The position numbers were made by a program, and so were the translations under genes. Shown piece after piece: positions 8,470-15,872 of a stretch of 41,820 bases of DNA. The stretch lies in the NCBI GenBank assembly GCA_964492245.1, contig CAZBJJ010000013.1, forward strand, positions 1 through 41,820. The letters are read 5' to 3'. The notes beneath the pieces are model-generated. The model was given only the letters and a program-made list of their open reading frames with translations. It was not told the DNA's origin and did not search any database. The stretch comes from CAZBJJ01 sp964492245 (GTDB lineage Bacteria; Spirochaetota; Spirochaetia; Treponematales; Breznakiellaceae). Every line of letters begins with the position of its first letter. Position 1 is the first letter of the stretch.

Positions 8470-9246
8470 ATGAAGGAAGGGAAATTGGAAAACGGTGGCT
8501 TTCTGGGCAAGAAGGTCTTTTTTTTATACCCACCCAGCGTAATTAGGGACGAGGTTATTGAAAAGCTTTCGGAGCAGGAGTACGAGGTCTATTTTCTGCG
8601 CGATCACGAAGGAGCCTTGCGGATATTGCGCAAATATGCCGACGCTCTTGTCTTTGTAAATATTGATGATGGCCAGAACGAGGGGGAGTGGGAGACATGG
8701 ATTCGCAATTTAATGAGCGATCCTGCAACCAAGGCGGTGGGCGTGGGAATTTTAACCTACAATGCCAGCGATGCCCTAAAAAAGAAATATCTTATGGATA
8801 TTGGCATTCAGTGTGGTTTTATTCATCTTAAAATAGGTCTTGAACAGGGCACAAAGATATTATTGGAGACGTTGCGCGCCAACGAGGCCAAGGGCCGGCG
8901 CAAATATGTGCGGGCAAACTGTATTCACGATCATTTATCTTCCATAAATTTGTTTTATAAAGGAAATTATTTTACCGGCGATATCCGCGACATAAGCTCG
9001 GTGGGCTTTTCTGCCTATTTCGAAAAAGACCCGGGTATGGCTAAAAACTCGCTGGTCTCGAATATTCAGCTAAAATTGCGGGGTTCACTGCTTACCGTGG
9101 AGGCAGCCGTCTTTGGCAAGCGCGACGACGGTGGGGCCGTCTATGTGATGATTTTTACGAGCAAGGTAGAGAGCATGGCCCGCGCAAAGGTGCGCAAATA
9201 TATTCAGACAACCTTGCAGAATTTTATCGAGACCGAATTAAAATAA
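8470..9246 (+). CDS. PilZ-domain protein with degenerate receiver-like N-terminus
   Basis: 258 residues. The C-terminal half carries a PilZ domain with both cyclic-di-GMP-binding signatures: RxxxR as R144-R148 (RKYVR) and DxSxxG as D174, S176, G179 (DISSVG). The first about 130 residues alternate strand and helix like a receiver domain (KVFFLYPPS, ALVFVNIDD, AVGVGILTYN), but the usual phospho-acceptor and lysine are not clear, so it may be a pseudo-receiver. It is probably a cytoplasmic c-di-GMP effector; its target is unknown. I chose ATG 8470 because the upstream TTG-started extension to 8422 covers the promoter. Treponemal PilZ proteins affect motility, but no flagellar gene is adjacent. 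Confidence 0.85.
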   Translation: MKEGKLENGGFLGKKVFFLYPPSVIRDEVIEKLSEQEYEVYFLRDHEGALRILRKYADALVFVNIDDGQNEGEWETWIRNLMSDPATKAVGVGILTYNASDALKKKYLMDIGIQCGFIHLKIGLEQGTKILLETLRANEAKGRRKYVRANCIHDHLSSINLFYKGNYFTGDIRDISSVGFSAYFEKDPGMAKNSLVSNIQLKLRGSLLTVEAAVFGKRDDGGAVYVMIFTSKVESMARAKVRKYIQTTLQNFIETELK

Positions 9247-9267
9247 GGGCCCTTTAATTAAAATGCC

Positions 9268-9297
9268 TTGTAACTAGTGGCCCATCCATGGTAGTTT
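9268..9297 (+). promoter_or_regulatory. Candidate pur operon promoter
   Basis: TTGTAA (9268-9273) and TAGTTT (9292-9297) are 18 bases apart. The leader would be about 20-25 nt and carries GAGGAG before purE. There is no room for a purine riboswitch, and I see no PurR-type palindrome. Confidence 0.35.
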
Positions 9298-9324
9298 TTG
9301 GATATCTCGCAGAGGAGACCCACC

Positions 9325-9807
9325 ATGAAAGCCGCTATTTTTTTTGGCTCCGCTTCCGATCAGCCCACGATGAAAAAGGCCGCAGATATTTTGCGCGAAT
9401 TTGGGATTGATTTTAGCGCCCATATTTTGTCTGCCCACCGGGTACCGGAGCTACTTAAAACCACCCTGGCCCAACTGGAAAGCGAGGGCATCGAGGTTGT
9501 TATTGCCGGCGCGGGGCTGGCCGCCCATCTTCCGGGCGTTATTGCCAGCCTTACCCATTTACCGGTTATTGGGGTGCCCCTGACATCCGGTGGCCTGGGG
9601 GGTTTGGATGCCCTGCTTTCGGTCGTGCAGATGCCCCGCCCCATACCGGTGGCCACAGTGGGCATCGACAATGCGGCAAATGCCGCCTATTTAGCTGTGC
9701 AGATACTCGCTCTTAAATATCCGTCACTTAAGGAAAAACTACAGAGCTTTAAGGCAAAAATGAAGGCCGATTTTGAAGCCGAAAACAGCAAGGGCATTAC
9801 ACTATGA
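9325..9807 (+). CDS. purE: N5-carboxyaminoimidazole ribonucleotide mutase, class I PurE
   Basis: 160 residues. Class I PurE converts N5-CAIR to CAIR in de novo purine synthesis. Visible motifs are GSASDQPTM, SAHRVP, AGAGLAAHLPGVIAS and PVIGVPL followed by GGLDALLSVVQMP. These match class I rather than the CO2-using class II enzyme known from Treponema denticola, whose SAHK and GRSNALSG motifs are absent. A class I enzyme normally needs PurK to make its substrate, and no purK is in this window. ATG 9325 follows GAGGAG with good spacing; the nine residues upstream are discarded. The stop overlaps purF (ATGA). First gene of purEFMNH. Confidence 0.95.
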   Translation: MKAAIFFGSASDQPTMKKAADILREFGIDFSAHILSAHRVPELLKTTLAQLESEGIEVVIAGAGLAAHLPGVIASLTHLPVIGVPLTSGGLGGLDALLSVVQMPRPIPVATVGIDNAANAAYLAVQILALKYPSLKEKLQSFKAKMKADFEAENSKGITL

Positions 9808-11240
9808 ACCCCACCTACCACGGCGATGAAGATTTTGATTTAGATGGCGATACATTACACGATGAATGCGGTGTCTTTGGCATGTATTTTTCGGATCCCA
9901 CCGTACAGGTGGCCCCCTATATGTATTTTGCTCTTTTTGCCCTGCAGCACCGTGGACAGGAGAGTGCCGGTATTGCGGTAAACAGCAACGAAGGCATCGA
10001 ATGTATTAAGGCCAAGGGCCTTGTGGGCGATATTTTTAATCCAGAGAACCTATCAAAATTGGCGGGCAATATTGGCATTGGGCATGTCCGCTATGCGAGT
10101 ACCGAAACGCTTTCGCAGGAAAACGCCCAGCCCTTTGTCAGTCGCTTTAAGCTGGGCTCAATTGCGGCGGCCCAAAACGGCAGCCTTACCAATGCGCCGG
10201 TTATTCGGGAGCTACTGGAAGATTCGGGTATCGCCTTTACCTCCAATAGCGACACCGAGGTTATTATCAATTTAATTGCAAAGAACTATAAAAAAGGGGT
10301 GGAGCGGGCGCTTACCGATACCATTCAATCTATAAAAGGCTCCTATGGCCTGGTGGTTATGACTACGACCTCCCTCATTGGGGCCAGGGACCCCAATGGC
10401 ATTCGCCCGCTTTGTCTGGGCAAGGTGGACAATGGCTGGGTGCTTGCCAGCGAATCCTGTGCAATTGATGCTGTGGGCGGGACCTTTGTGCGCGATGTGG
10501 CGCCGGGAGAAATCGTTGTAATCGATGAGAACGGCGTGCTATCCTTTAATTTTGGCGAAAAAACTCGCAGGGCCAGTTGCGCCTTCGAATATATCTATTT
10601 TGCGCGGCCCGACAGCGTTATCGATGGCATCGACGTCTACAATGCCCGGGTGCGGGCGGGCGAAATTCTGGGGCGCGAATCGGCTGTGGTTGCCGACATT
10701 GTGTTGGGCGTTCCAGATTCAGGAATAGCCGCCGCCATTGGCTTTGGCCGGGCAACGGGCACACCCTTTGGGCTGGGCATTGTAAAAAGCAAATACATTG
10801 GCCGCACCTTTATCGCCCCCAGCCAGGATCTGCGCGAGCAGGCTGTTTCGGTTAAGCTAAATGTTATTCGCAGCGAGCTGGAAGGCAGGCGGGTGGTGGT
10901 AATTGACGATTCCATTGTGCGCGGGACAACGAGCCGCCGCTTAGTAACGCTTTTGCGTTCTGCCGGGGCCAAAGAGGTGCACTTTAGGGTGAGTTCGCCA
11001 TCGGTACGCTATCCCTGTTATTTTGGCATAGATATTGCACGGCGCAGCGAGCTTATTGGCAGTACAGCGGCAGTACACGAAATTTGCGAGGCAATTGGCG
11101 CCGATAGCCTAGCCTTTATAACGGTAGATGGTCTTATGGAGGCCCTAGATGGGCATGGCGGTTTTTGTATGGGCTGTTTTACCGGCGAATACCCAATGCA
11201 GGTCCCGGGCGAAAACTATGCTCAGCTTATTCACACTTAG
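9804..11240 (+). CDS. purF: Amidophosphoribosyltransferase
   Basis: 478 residues. PurF makes phosphoribosylamine from PRPP and glutamine, the first committed step of purine synthesis. A propeptide of about 21 residues precedes C22 (HDECGVFG), which becomes the catalytic N-terminal nucleophile after cleavage. The glutaminase domain shows LQHRGQESAGI and GIGHVRYAS; the transferase domain carries the PRPP loop VVVIDDSIVRGTTSRR. Cysteines in RRASCAFEY, RYPCYFGID and FCMGCFTGEY fit the [4Fe-4S] Bacillus-type enzyme, which is oxygen-sensitive. It overlaps purE by 4 nt and is 9 nt upstream of purM. Confidence 0.97.
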   Translation: MNPTYHGDEDFDLDGDTLHDECGVFGMYFSDPTVQVAPYMYFALFALQHRGQESAGIAVNSNEGIECIKAKGLVGDIFNPENLSKLAGNIGIGHVRYASTETLSQENAQPFVSRFKLGSIAAAQNGSLTNAPVIRELLEDSGIAFTSNSDTEVIINLIAKNYKKGVERALTDTIQSIKGSYGLVVMTTTSLIGARDPNGIRPLCLGKVDNGWVLASESCAIDAVGGTFVRDVAPGEIVVIDENGVLSFNFGEKTRRASCAFEYIYFARPDSVIDGIDVYNARVRAGEILGRESAVVADIVLGVPDSGIAAAIGFGRATGTPFGLGIVKSKYIGRTFIAPSQDLREQAVSVKLNVIRSELEGRRVVVIDDSIVRGTTSRRLVTLLRSAGAKEVHFRVSSPSVRYPCYFGIDIARRSELIGSTAAVHEICEAIGADSLAFITVDGLMEALDGHGGFCMGCFTGEYPMQVPGENYAQLIHT

Positions 11241-11249
11241 GAGGCAGAG

Positions 11250-12368
11250 GTGGATTATAAAAGTGCAGGAGTAGACATAGAAGAGGGCTACCGTGCGGTG
11301 GAAAAATATCGGGAACTGACCGAGTCTACCAAGAACGCGCGGGTTATTAACAGCATTGGCAGTTTTGCAGGAATGCTTTCCATTAAAGATATAATTGAAG
11401 CCGGAAAGGGCATGCAGGATCCGGTGTTGGTAGCGGGCACCGACGGGGTGGGCACCAAGTTGGACATCGCCTTTAGAATGAAAAAATACGATACCGTGGG
11501 CATCGACTGTGTGGCAATGTGCCTGAACGATATTATCTGCCATGGCGCCCGCCCGCTCTTCTTTTTAGATTATTTGGCCTGCGGAAAACTCGATGCAGAG
11601 GTGGCAGCCGACATGGTTAAGGGCGTGGCCCTGGCCTGTCGCCAGACCGATTCGGTGCTTTTAGGCGGCGAAACCGCAGAGATGCCGGGCTTTTACGACG
11701 AGGGCACATACGACATTGCCGGTTTTGGCCTGGGCATTATAGATAGAAAAAATATAATTGATGGCCAGGCCATCGAAAATGGGGATGTGCTGGTGGGCCT
11801 GGCTTCGACGGGACCACATTCGAATGGCTTTTCGTTAATCAGAAAGCTATTGCCCAATTTAGACGAGGACTTCGGCGGCCAGCCCATTGGTCTTGCCCTT
11901 CTGGAGCCCACCCGCCTGTATGTGCGCCCCATTTTAGCACTGCTAAAAGAGGTGGCCGTACGGGGCATGGCCAATATAACCGGTGGCGGTTTTTACGAAA
12001 ATATCCCCCGCATGTTCAGCCACCCCCATACGGCCCGCATTAAAGAAAACTCCTGGGCAATTCCGCCCATTTTTAAACGCCTTGCCAGTGCAAGTGTAGA
12101 CCCCTCGCTCACCGGGGCCCCCGCCCTGGCAGCCGGCGAAAAGGCCTTAAACGAAGATGCCCATCTGCGCTCACAGTTTTTTAACACCTTTAATATGGGC
12201 ATTGGCTTTGTGCTGGCCATAAAGCGCGCAGATGTAGAAAAAACCCTGGCCATTTTAGACAACCATGGCCAGATCGCCTTTGAAATTGGCGAAATTGCCC
12301 CCTTTACTGCAGAAAGCGAGGCCGAGGCCAAAAGTCCCGGCTTGGGCAAGGTGGTTTTTTATTCATGA
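11250..12368 (+). CDS. purM: Phosphoribosylformylglycinamidine cyclo-ligase (AIR synthetase)
   Basis: 372 residues, slightly longer than the typical 340-350. It closes the imidazole ring of AIR using ATP. Motifs: VAGTDGVGTKLDIA, GIDCVAMCLNDI, FFLDYLACGK, LLGGETAEMPGFY and the C-terminal ITGGGFYENIPRM. The start is GTG at 11250, 4 nt after TAGGAGGC. It overlaps purN by 4 nt (ATGA), so translation of the two is probably coupled. Confidence 0.97.
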   Translation: MDYKSAGVDIEEGYRAVEKYRELTESTKNARVINSIGSFAGMLSIKDIIEAGKGMQDPVLVAGTDGVGTKLDIAFRMKKYDTVGIDCVAMCLNDIICHGARPLFFLDYLACGKLDAEVAADMVKGVALACRQTDSVLLGGETAEMPGFYDEGTYDIAGFGLGIIDRKNIIDGQAIENGDVLVGLASTGPHSNGFSLIRKLLPNLDEDFGGQPIGLALLEPTRLYVRPILALLKEVAVRGMANITGGGFYENIPRMFSHPHTARIKENSWAIPPIFKRLASASVDPSLTGAPALAAGEKALNEDAHLRSQFFNTFNMGIGFVLAIKRADVEKTLAILDNHGQIAFEIGEIAPFTAESEAEAKSPGLGKVVFYS

Positions 12369-12970
12369 GTTTGCGAGTACTGGTCCTTGTTTCGGGGGGA
12401 GGTAGCAATTTACAGGCCCTAATCGACGCCCAGATGGGCGGCAAATTGGGAGGGGCAGAAATTGTGGGCGTCGTTGGCGATCGCCTGGGTATCTATGCCC
12501 TGGAGCGGGCCAGGCTGGCAGGCATACCGGTGCAGGTAATGCAGGCAGAGCGCAGCCTTGCAAAGGCCCAGCGGCGCATAGAGCTTTCCAACCGCATCTT
12601 GGCCCAGGCCCAAAAACTTGACGTGGGCCTTATTGTGCTGGCCGGTTTTTTGCAGATTTTACAGGGCCCCCTACTTAGCGCCTATGAGCGGCGGATTATC
12701 AATATGCACCCTGCGCTTTTGCCCAAATTTGGTGGCGATGGCATGTACGGCCAGCATGTACACCGCGCGGTCCTGGCGGCCGGCGAAAGCGAATCGGGCT
12801 GTACCGTTCACTTTGCCGACAGCGGGACCGATACCGGAGAAATTATTTTACAGCGCCGGGTGCCGGTAGAGCCGGGGGACGACCCAGAGAGCCTTGCCGC
12901 CCGCATCCTTGTTCAGGAGCATATAGCCATTGTGGAGGCGGTCGTCAAACTGGCCGAGCGCGCCGATTAG
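12365..12970 (+). CDS. purN: Phosphoribosylglycinamide formyltransferase
   Basis: 201 residues. PurN transfers a formyl group from 10-formyl-tetrahydrofolate to GAR. The nucleotide loop VSGGGSNLQALID, the catalytic segment NMHPALLPKFGG with the key Asn/His, and HFADSGTDTGEIILQ containing the catalytic Asp are present. The usual SN pair after the second strand (VISN in E. coli) is GD here, a minor departure in the substrate-side loop. It overlaps purM by 4 nt. Confidence 0.95.
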   Translation: MSLRVLVLVSGGGSNLQALIDAQMGGKLGGAEIVGVVGDRLGIYALERARLAGIPVQVMQAERSLAKAQRRIELSNRILAQAQKLDVGLIVLAGFLQILQGPLLSAYERRIINMHPALLPKFGGDGMYGQHVHRAVLAAGESESGCTVHFADSGTDTGEIILQRRVPVEPGDDPESLAARILVQEHIAIVEAVVKLAERAD

Positions 12971-13011
12971 CCGGTACATCAACAAAAATTAAAGGCAGGA
13001 AGGAGAGGAAA

Positions 13012-14631
13012 ATGACTAAAAGAGCACTTATAAGCGTGTATTACAAAGAGGGCATTTTGGAATTGGCCCAGTTCCTTGTTAAAAATAGCTGGGAAATTAT
13101 ATCCACTGGCGGAACGGGAAGATATTTACAGGAAAACAATATCACCTTTACCGATGTCAGCGAGCTGACGAAGTTCCCCGAATGCCTAGATGGACGGGTT
13201 AAAACCCTGCACCCCCTTGTACATGCCGGCATTTTGGGCATTCGGGCAAATGCCGCCCATGTCCAGACCATGCAGGAACTAGGCGTGCAGCCCATCGACT
13301 TAGTCTGTGTAAATCTCTATCCCTTTTTCGAAAAGGTCCAAGCTGGGCTTGAATTCGAGGAAACAGTAGAATTTATCGATATTGGCGGACCCACCATGTT
13401 GCGAGCGGCAGCCAAAAATTATCAGGATGTCCTAGTATTGAGTGAGCCAGCCGACTATGCCGCTGCCATAGCGGCTCTGACTGCGGCCAATCAGGACCTA
13501 GCCAATATTCCCGCAGATTTTAAGCGCAAACTGGCGGGAAAGGTCTTTAATTTAACAAGCGCATACGATGCCGCCGTCTCGCGCTTTATGCTCGCTGCCC
13601 CAGAGGCAGATGCCCATTGGCCCAATTACAACACGGTGCCTTATACGCTTTCCCAGAGCCTGCGCTATGGCGAGAACGCCCACCAGAGGGCTGCACTTTA
13701 TCTTACCGCCGATGCCAAAGGGGCCTTAGCCGGCATGGAGCAAATCCAAGGCAAGGAGCTTTCCTATAACAATATTCGCGACCTGGATATTGCCTGGAAG
13801 GCCGCCTCGAGCTTTTCCAACTACCTAACAGCCCTGCCCCCCGCCATGCCCCAAGAGGCCCTTGCAGATGGACGCAAGGTAATCTGTGTGGCCCTTAAAC
13901 ACAATACCCCCTGTGGCGCAGCCCTAGGCAATAACCTGCTCGAAGCCTATACCAAGACCCACCTCTGCGACCCCGTATCCATTTTTGGGGGCATAGTCGG
14001 CTGCAATGTCGAAGTGGATGCCAATGCCGCCCAGGAAATGGTAAAAACTTTTTTAGAAGTGATTGTCGCCCCCAGCTTTAGCCCCGCAGCCCGCGAAATA
14101 TTTGCCACAAAAAAGAATTTACGCCTAATTCAGGCCAATCTGCCGGCCCAAGAGGAATACGAATATTTGAGCGTAGATGGAGGCCTTTTGGTGCAGAGCC
14201 GCGACAGAAACCTTTTTACCGATTGGAAGGTAGTAACCCAGCGCGCCCCAAGTGCCGAAGACGCCGCCGACATGGCCTTTGGCATGACAATGGCCATGTT
14301 TGTAAAATCGAACGCAATAGTAGCCATCTGCAACAGAACCCTGGTGGGAGCGGCCGGCGGCCAGGTAAACCGCATCTGGGCCACCGAACAGGCCCTAAGC
14401 CGGGCCGAGGCAGTAACCTCGAAGCCCGAAAACGGCTTTAGCGACCGCGCCCGCGTAATGGTTTCCGACGCCTTCTTCCCCTTTGCCGACTCGGTGGAAA
14501 TGGCAGGCCGCTTTGGAATTCGAGCTATTTGCCAACCCGGAGGCTCGATGCGCGATCAGGAATCCATCGACCTAGCCAACGAACTGGGCATTTCCATGGT
14601 CTTTACCGGTACCCGCCACTTTAAACATTGA
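13012..14631 (+). CDS. purH: Bifunctional AICAR formyltransferase / IMP cyclohydrolase
   Basis: 539 residues, covering both final steps from AICAR to IMP. The N-terminal cyclohydrolase (MGS-like fold) shows ISTGGTGRYL, LDGRVKTLHP and DIGGPTMLRAAAKN; the formyltransferase part shows LRYGENAHQ, LSYNNIRDLD and LKHNTPCGAA. A GGAAGGAGAGG stretch ending 4 nt before the ATG is a strong ribosome site. Last gene of the operon; a long hairpin follows 10 nt after the stop. Confidence 0.97.
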   Translation: MTKRALISVYYKEGILELAQFLVKNSWEIISTGGTGRYLQENNITFTDVSELTKFPECLDGRVKTLHPLVHAGILGIRANAAHVQTMQELGVQPIDLVCVNLYPFFEKVQAGLEFEETVEFIDIGGPTMLRAAAKNYQDVLVLSEPADYAAAIAALTAANQDLANIPADFKRKLAGKVFNLTSAYDAAVSRFMLAAPEADAHWPNYNTVPYTLSQSLRYGENAHQRAALYLTADAKGALAGMEQIQGKELSYNNIRDLDIAWKAASSFSNYLTALPPAMPQEALADGRKVICVALKHNTPCGAALGNNLLEAYTKTHLCDPVSIFGGIVGCNVEVDANAAQEMVKTFLEVIVAPSFSPAAREIFATKKNLRLIQANLPAQEEYEYLSVDGGLLVQSRDRNLFTDWKVVTQRAPSAEDAADMAFGMTMAMFVKSNAIVAICNRTLVGAAGGQVNRIWATEQALSRAEAVTSKPENGFSDRARVMVSDAFFPFADSVEMAGRFGIRAICQPGGSMRDQESIDLANELGISMVFTGTRHFKH

Positions 14632-14640
14632 TTTTCGTAT

Positions 14641-14678
14641 AGCTATCAGTATATATTAAAAAGTATATGTTGATAGCT
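14641..14678 (+). terminator. 17-bp hairpin between purH and the CcdA-like gene
   Basis: AGCTATCA (14641-14648) and TGATAGCT (14671-14678) pair perfectly and the stem continues inward through AT and GU pairs to about 17 bp with a small A-rich loop. Only TTT follows, then the next gene's ACAGGAG ribosome site. It may be a weak terminator or attenuator for purH read-through, or a DNA operator. Confidence 0.5.
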
Positions 14679-14694
14679 TTACAGGAGATCGCAC

Positions 14695-15417
14695 ATGAAT
14701 AGCTTTATTTCTGCCATAAACACCGCCTTTGCACAGCCATCGGTATGGAGTTTTGGAGCAGCCCTACTTTGGGGCCTCGTAAGCGTTTTTTTAAGCCCCT
14801 GCCACCTGGGCGCCATCCCCCTTTTAATTGGCTATATTAACCGCGACGAAAAAAAAACTGATAGCAATACCGGGGGGGCAGGCAGATCGTTTCTGGTCTC
14901 CCTCGTCTATGGCCTGGGCCTCCTAGTCATGCTAGCCCTCGTGGGAGTAGTAACCAGCGCAATGGGGCGCATTATGGGCAGCGTCGGGGGCCCCCTTATT
15001 ATAGCTGTGGCCATCTTCCTTATTTTTTCGGGACTCTGGCTGATGGATATACCCCCACTCAACCGCCTTAGCCTTTCCACCTCTTTCCGGCCCAACCAGA
15101 GCGGCCTCTGGGGCGCCTTCTTACTTGGTCTTGTCTACGGCATTGTCTTGGGGCCCTGCTCCTTTGCCTTTTTGGCGCCCATGCTCGGCTTTGTGTTTTC
15201 GGCCGCCCTGCAGGAAGTGAGTTTTGGCATTACTCTGATGCTTTTATACGCCCTTGGCCATACCGCCGCCATTGTGCTGGCCGGTACCCTGGGGCGCAGC
15301 TTCTCGTCGATGCTTGCCCGGCAGGCAGGTGCAGGCTTCGGGCTACTGTTTAAACGCTTTTTGGGCCTTGTAATTGCCCTTGTGGGTATCTGGCAAATCT
15401 GGTCGTACTGGCGTTAA
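14695..15417 (+). CDS. CcdA/DsbD-family thiol-disulfide transmembrane protein
   Basis: 240 residues with six predicted membrane segments in two three-helix halves. Each half holds a conserved Pro-Cys: SPCHLGAIPLLIG near residue 34 and GPCSFAFLAP near residue 153. This is the CcdA/DsbD transmembrane pattern, in which the two cysteines carry electrons from cytoplasmic thioredoxin to the periplasm. A cytosolic Cys motif or a DsbD periplasmic domain is lacking. The partner is unknown; no cytochrome c genes are nearby. A strong ACAGGAG ribosome site precedes the ATG. Confidence 0.85.
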   Translation: MNSFISAINTAFAQPSVWSFGAALLWGLVSVFLSPCHLGAIPLLIGYINRDEKKTDSNTGGAGRSFLVSLVYGLGLLVMLALVGVVTSAMGRIMGSVGGPLIIAVAIFLIFSGLWLMDIPPLNRLSLSTSFRPNQSGLWGAFLLGLVYGIVLGPCSFAFLAPMLGFVFSAALQEVSFGITLMLLYALGHTAAIVLAGTLGRSFSSMLARQAGAGFGLLFKRFLGLVIALVGIWQIWSYWR

Positions 15418-15432
15418 GTAGGGGGCCTGCAC

Positions 15433-15477
15433 AGGTGCAAGCAAACCTGTACCTAGGTGCAAGCTTCGGTATACTAG
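15433..15477. repeat. Dispersed 23-nt element, copy 2, with an extra half-copy
   Basis: Bases 15455-15477 match 2943-2965 at 22 of 23 positions. The first ten bases (AGGTGCAAGC) also occur at 15433-15442, 22 nt upstream, preceded by similar CCTG-containing sequence. The right end contains the TAG stop of the convergent cupin gene. Confidence 0.6.
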
Positions 15478-15818
15478 TTTATTGCCTTTACCGCGGGCAT
15501 CGAACGCGGATTAGGCGCCTTAACCACAAAAAACTCAAGTGGCTCGCTCCCCCGGTTTTGAATGACCATCTTTTGATTAAAAGGAATCGCAACAATGTCT
15601 CCCGCCTGATAATTGGCAAATTCGCCGTCTTCGAGCGAAAGGCTCAGGCAACCGCGCACAATTATTTGGTGCACGTGCGAGTTTGAAACATGGGTGGGAA
15701 CCGCTTCCCCTGGGGGCACGCAGATATGGTTGATGTTGACATTCTCATCATCCACAATTTTTTCCATTAAAAGGCGGGTAATCTCCGCGGTGGAGTATTG
15801 GTATTTCTTCTCAATCAT
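15474..15818 (-). CDS. Small cupin-fold protein
   Basis: 114 residues forming a single cupin barrel: PPGEAVPTHVSNSHVHQIIVRG (two histidines and following residues of cupin motif 1 style) and the second half GDIVAIPFNQKMVIQNRG. Metal binding is plausible from the histidine spacing. There is no DNA-binding domain. It is divergent from a GH3 glycosidase and only 54 nt away, so a sugar-related role (isomerase or small sensor) is possible but not shown. The ATG lies exactly 6 nt from a good -10 box and lacks a Shine-Dalgarno sequence. Confidence 0.8.
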   Translation of the reverse strand: MIEKKYQYSTAEITRLLMEKIVDDENVNINHICVPPGEAVPTHVSNSHVHQIIVRGCLSLSLEDGEFANYQAGDIVAIPFNQKMVIQNRGSEPLEFFVVKAPNPRSMPAVKAIN

Positions 15819-15824
15819 GCTTAT

Positions 15825-15853
15825 ACTATAGCAAACGTTTGGCGTTTTGACAA
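15825..15853 (-). promoter_or_regulatory. Cupin gene promoter, leaderless type
   Basis: On the minus strand TTGTCA (15848-15853), exactly 17 bases, TATAGT (15825-15830), then 6 bases and the ATG at 15818. This is the clearest case in the window of a sigma-70 promoter whose start point should coincide with the start codon. Confidence 0.75.
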
Positions 15854-15872
15854 TTAGCTTTAGGAGGCGGGA

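Noticed and set aside
9268..9325. Purine riboswitch ahead of purE
   Set aside because: The leader is too short and shows none of the paired elements of the purine aptamer.
10525..10972. Overlapping frames within purF and other purine genes
   Set aside because: GC-rich coding DNA leaves long open frames on other strands; none has a ribosome site or sensible protein pattern.
2943..15477. Insertion sequence or mobile element for the 23-nt repeat
   Set aside because: Two short copies, no transposase and no target duplication; kept only as a dispersed short element.
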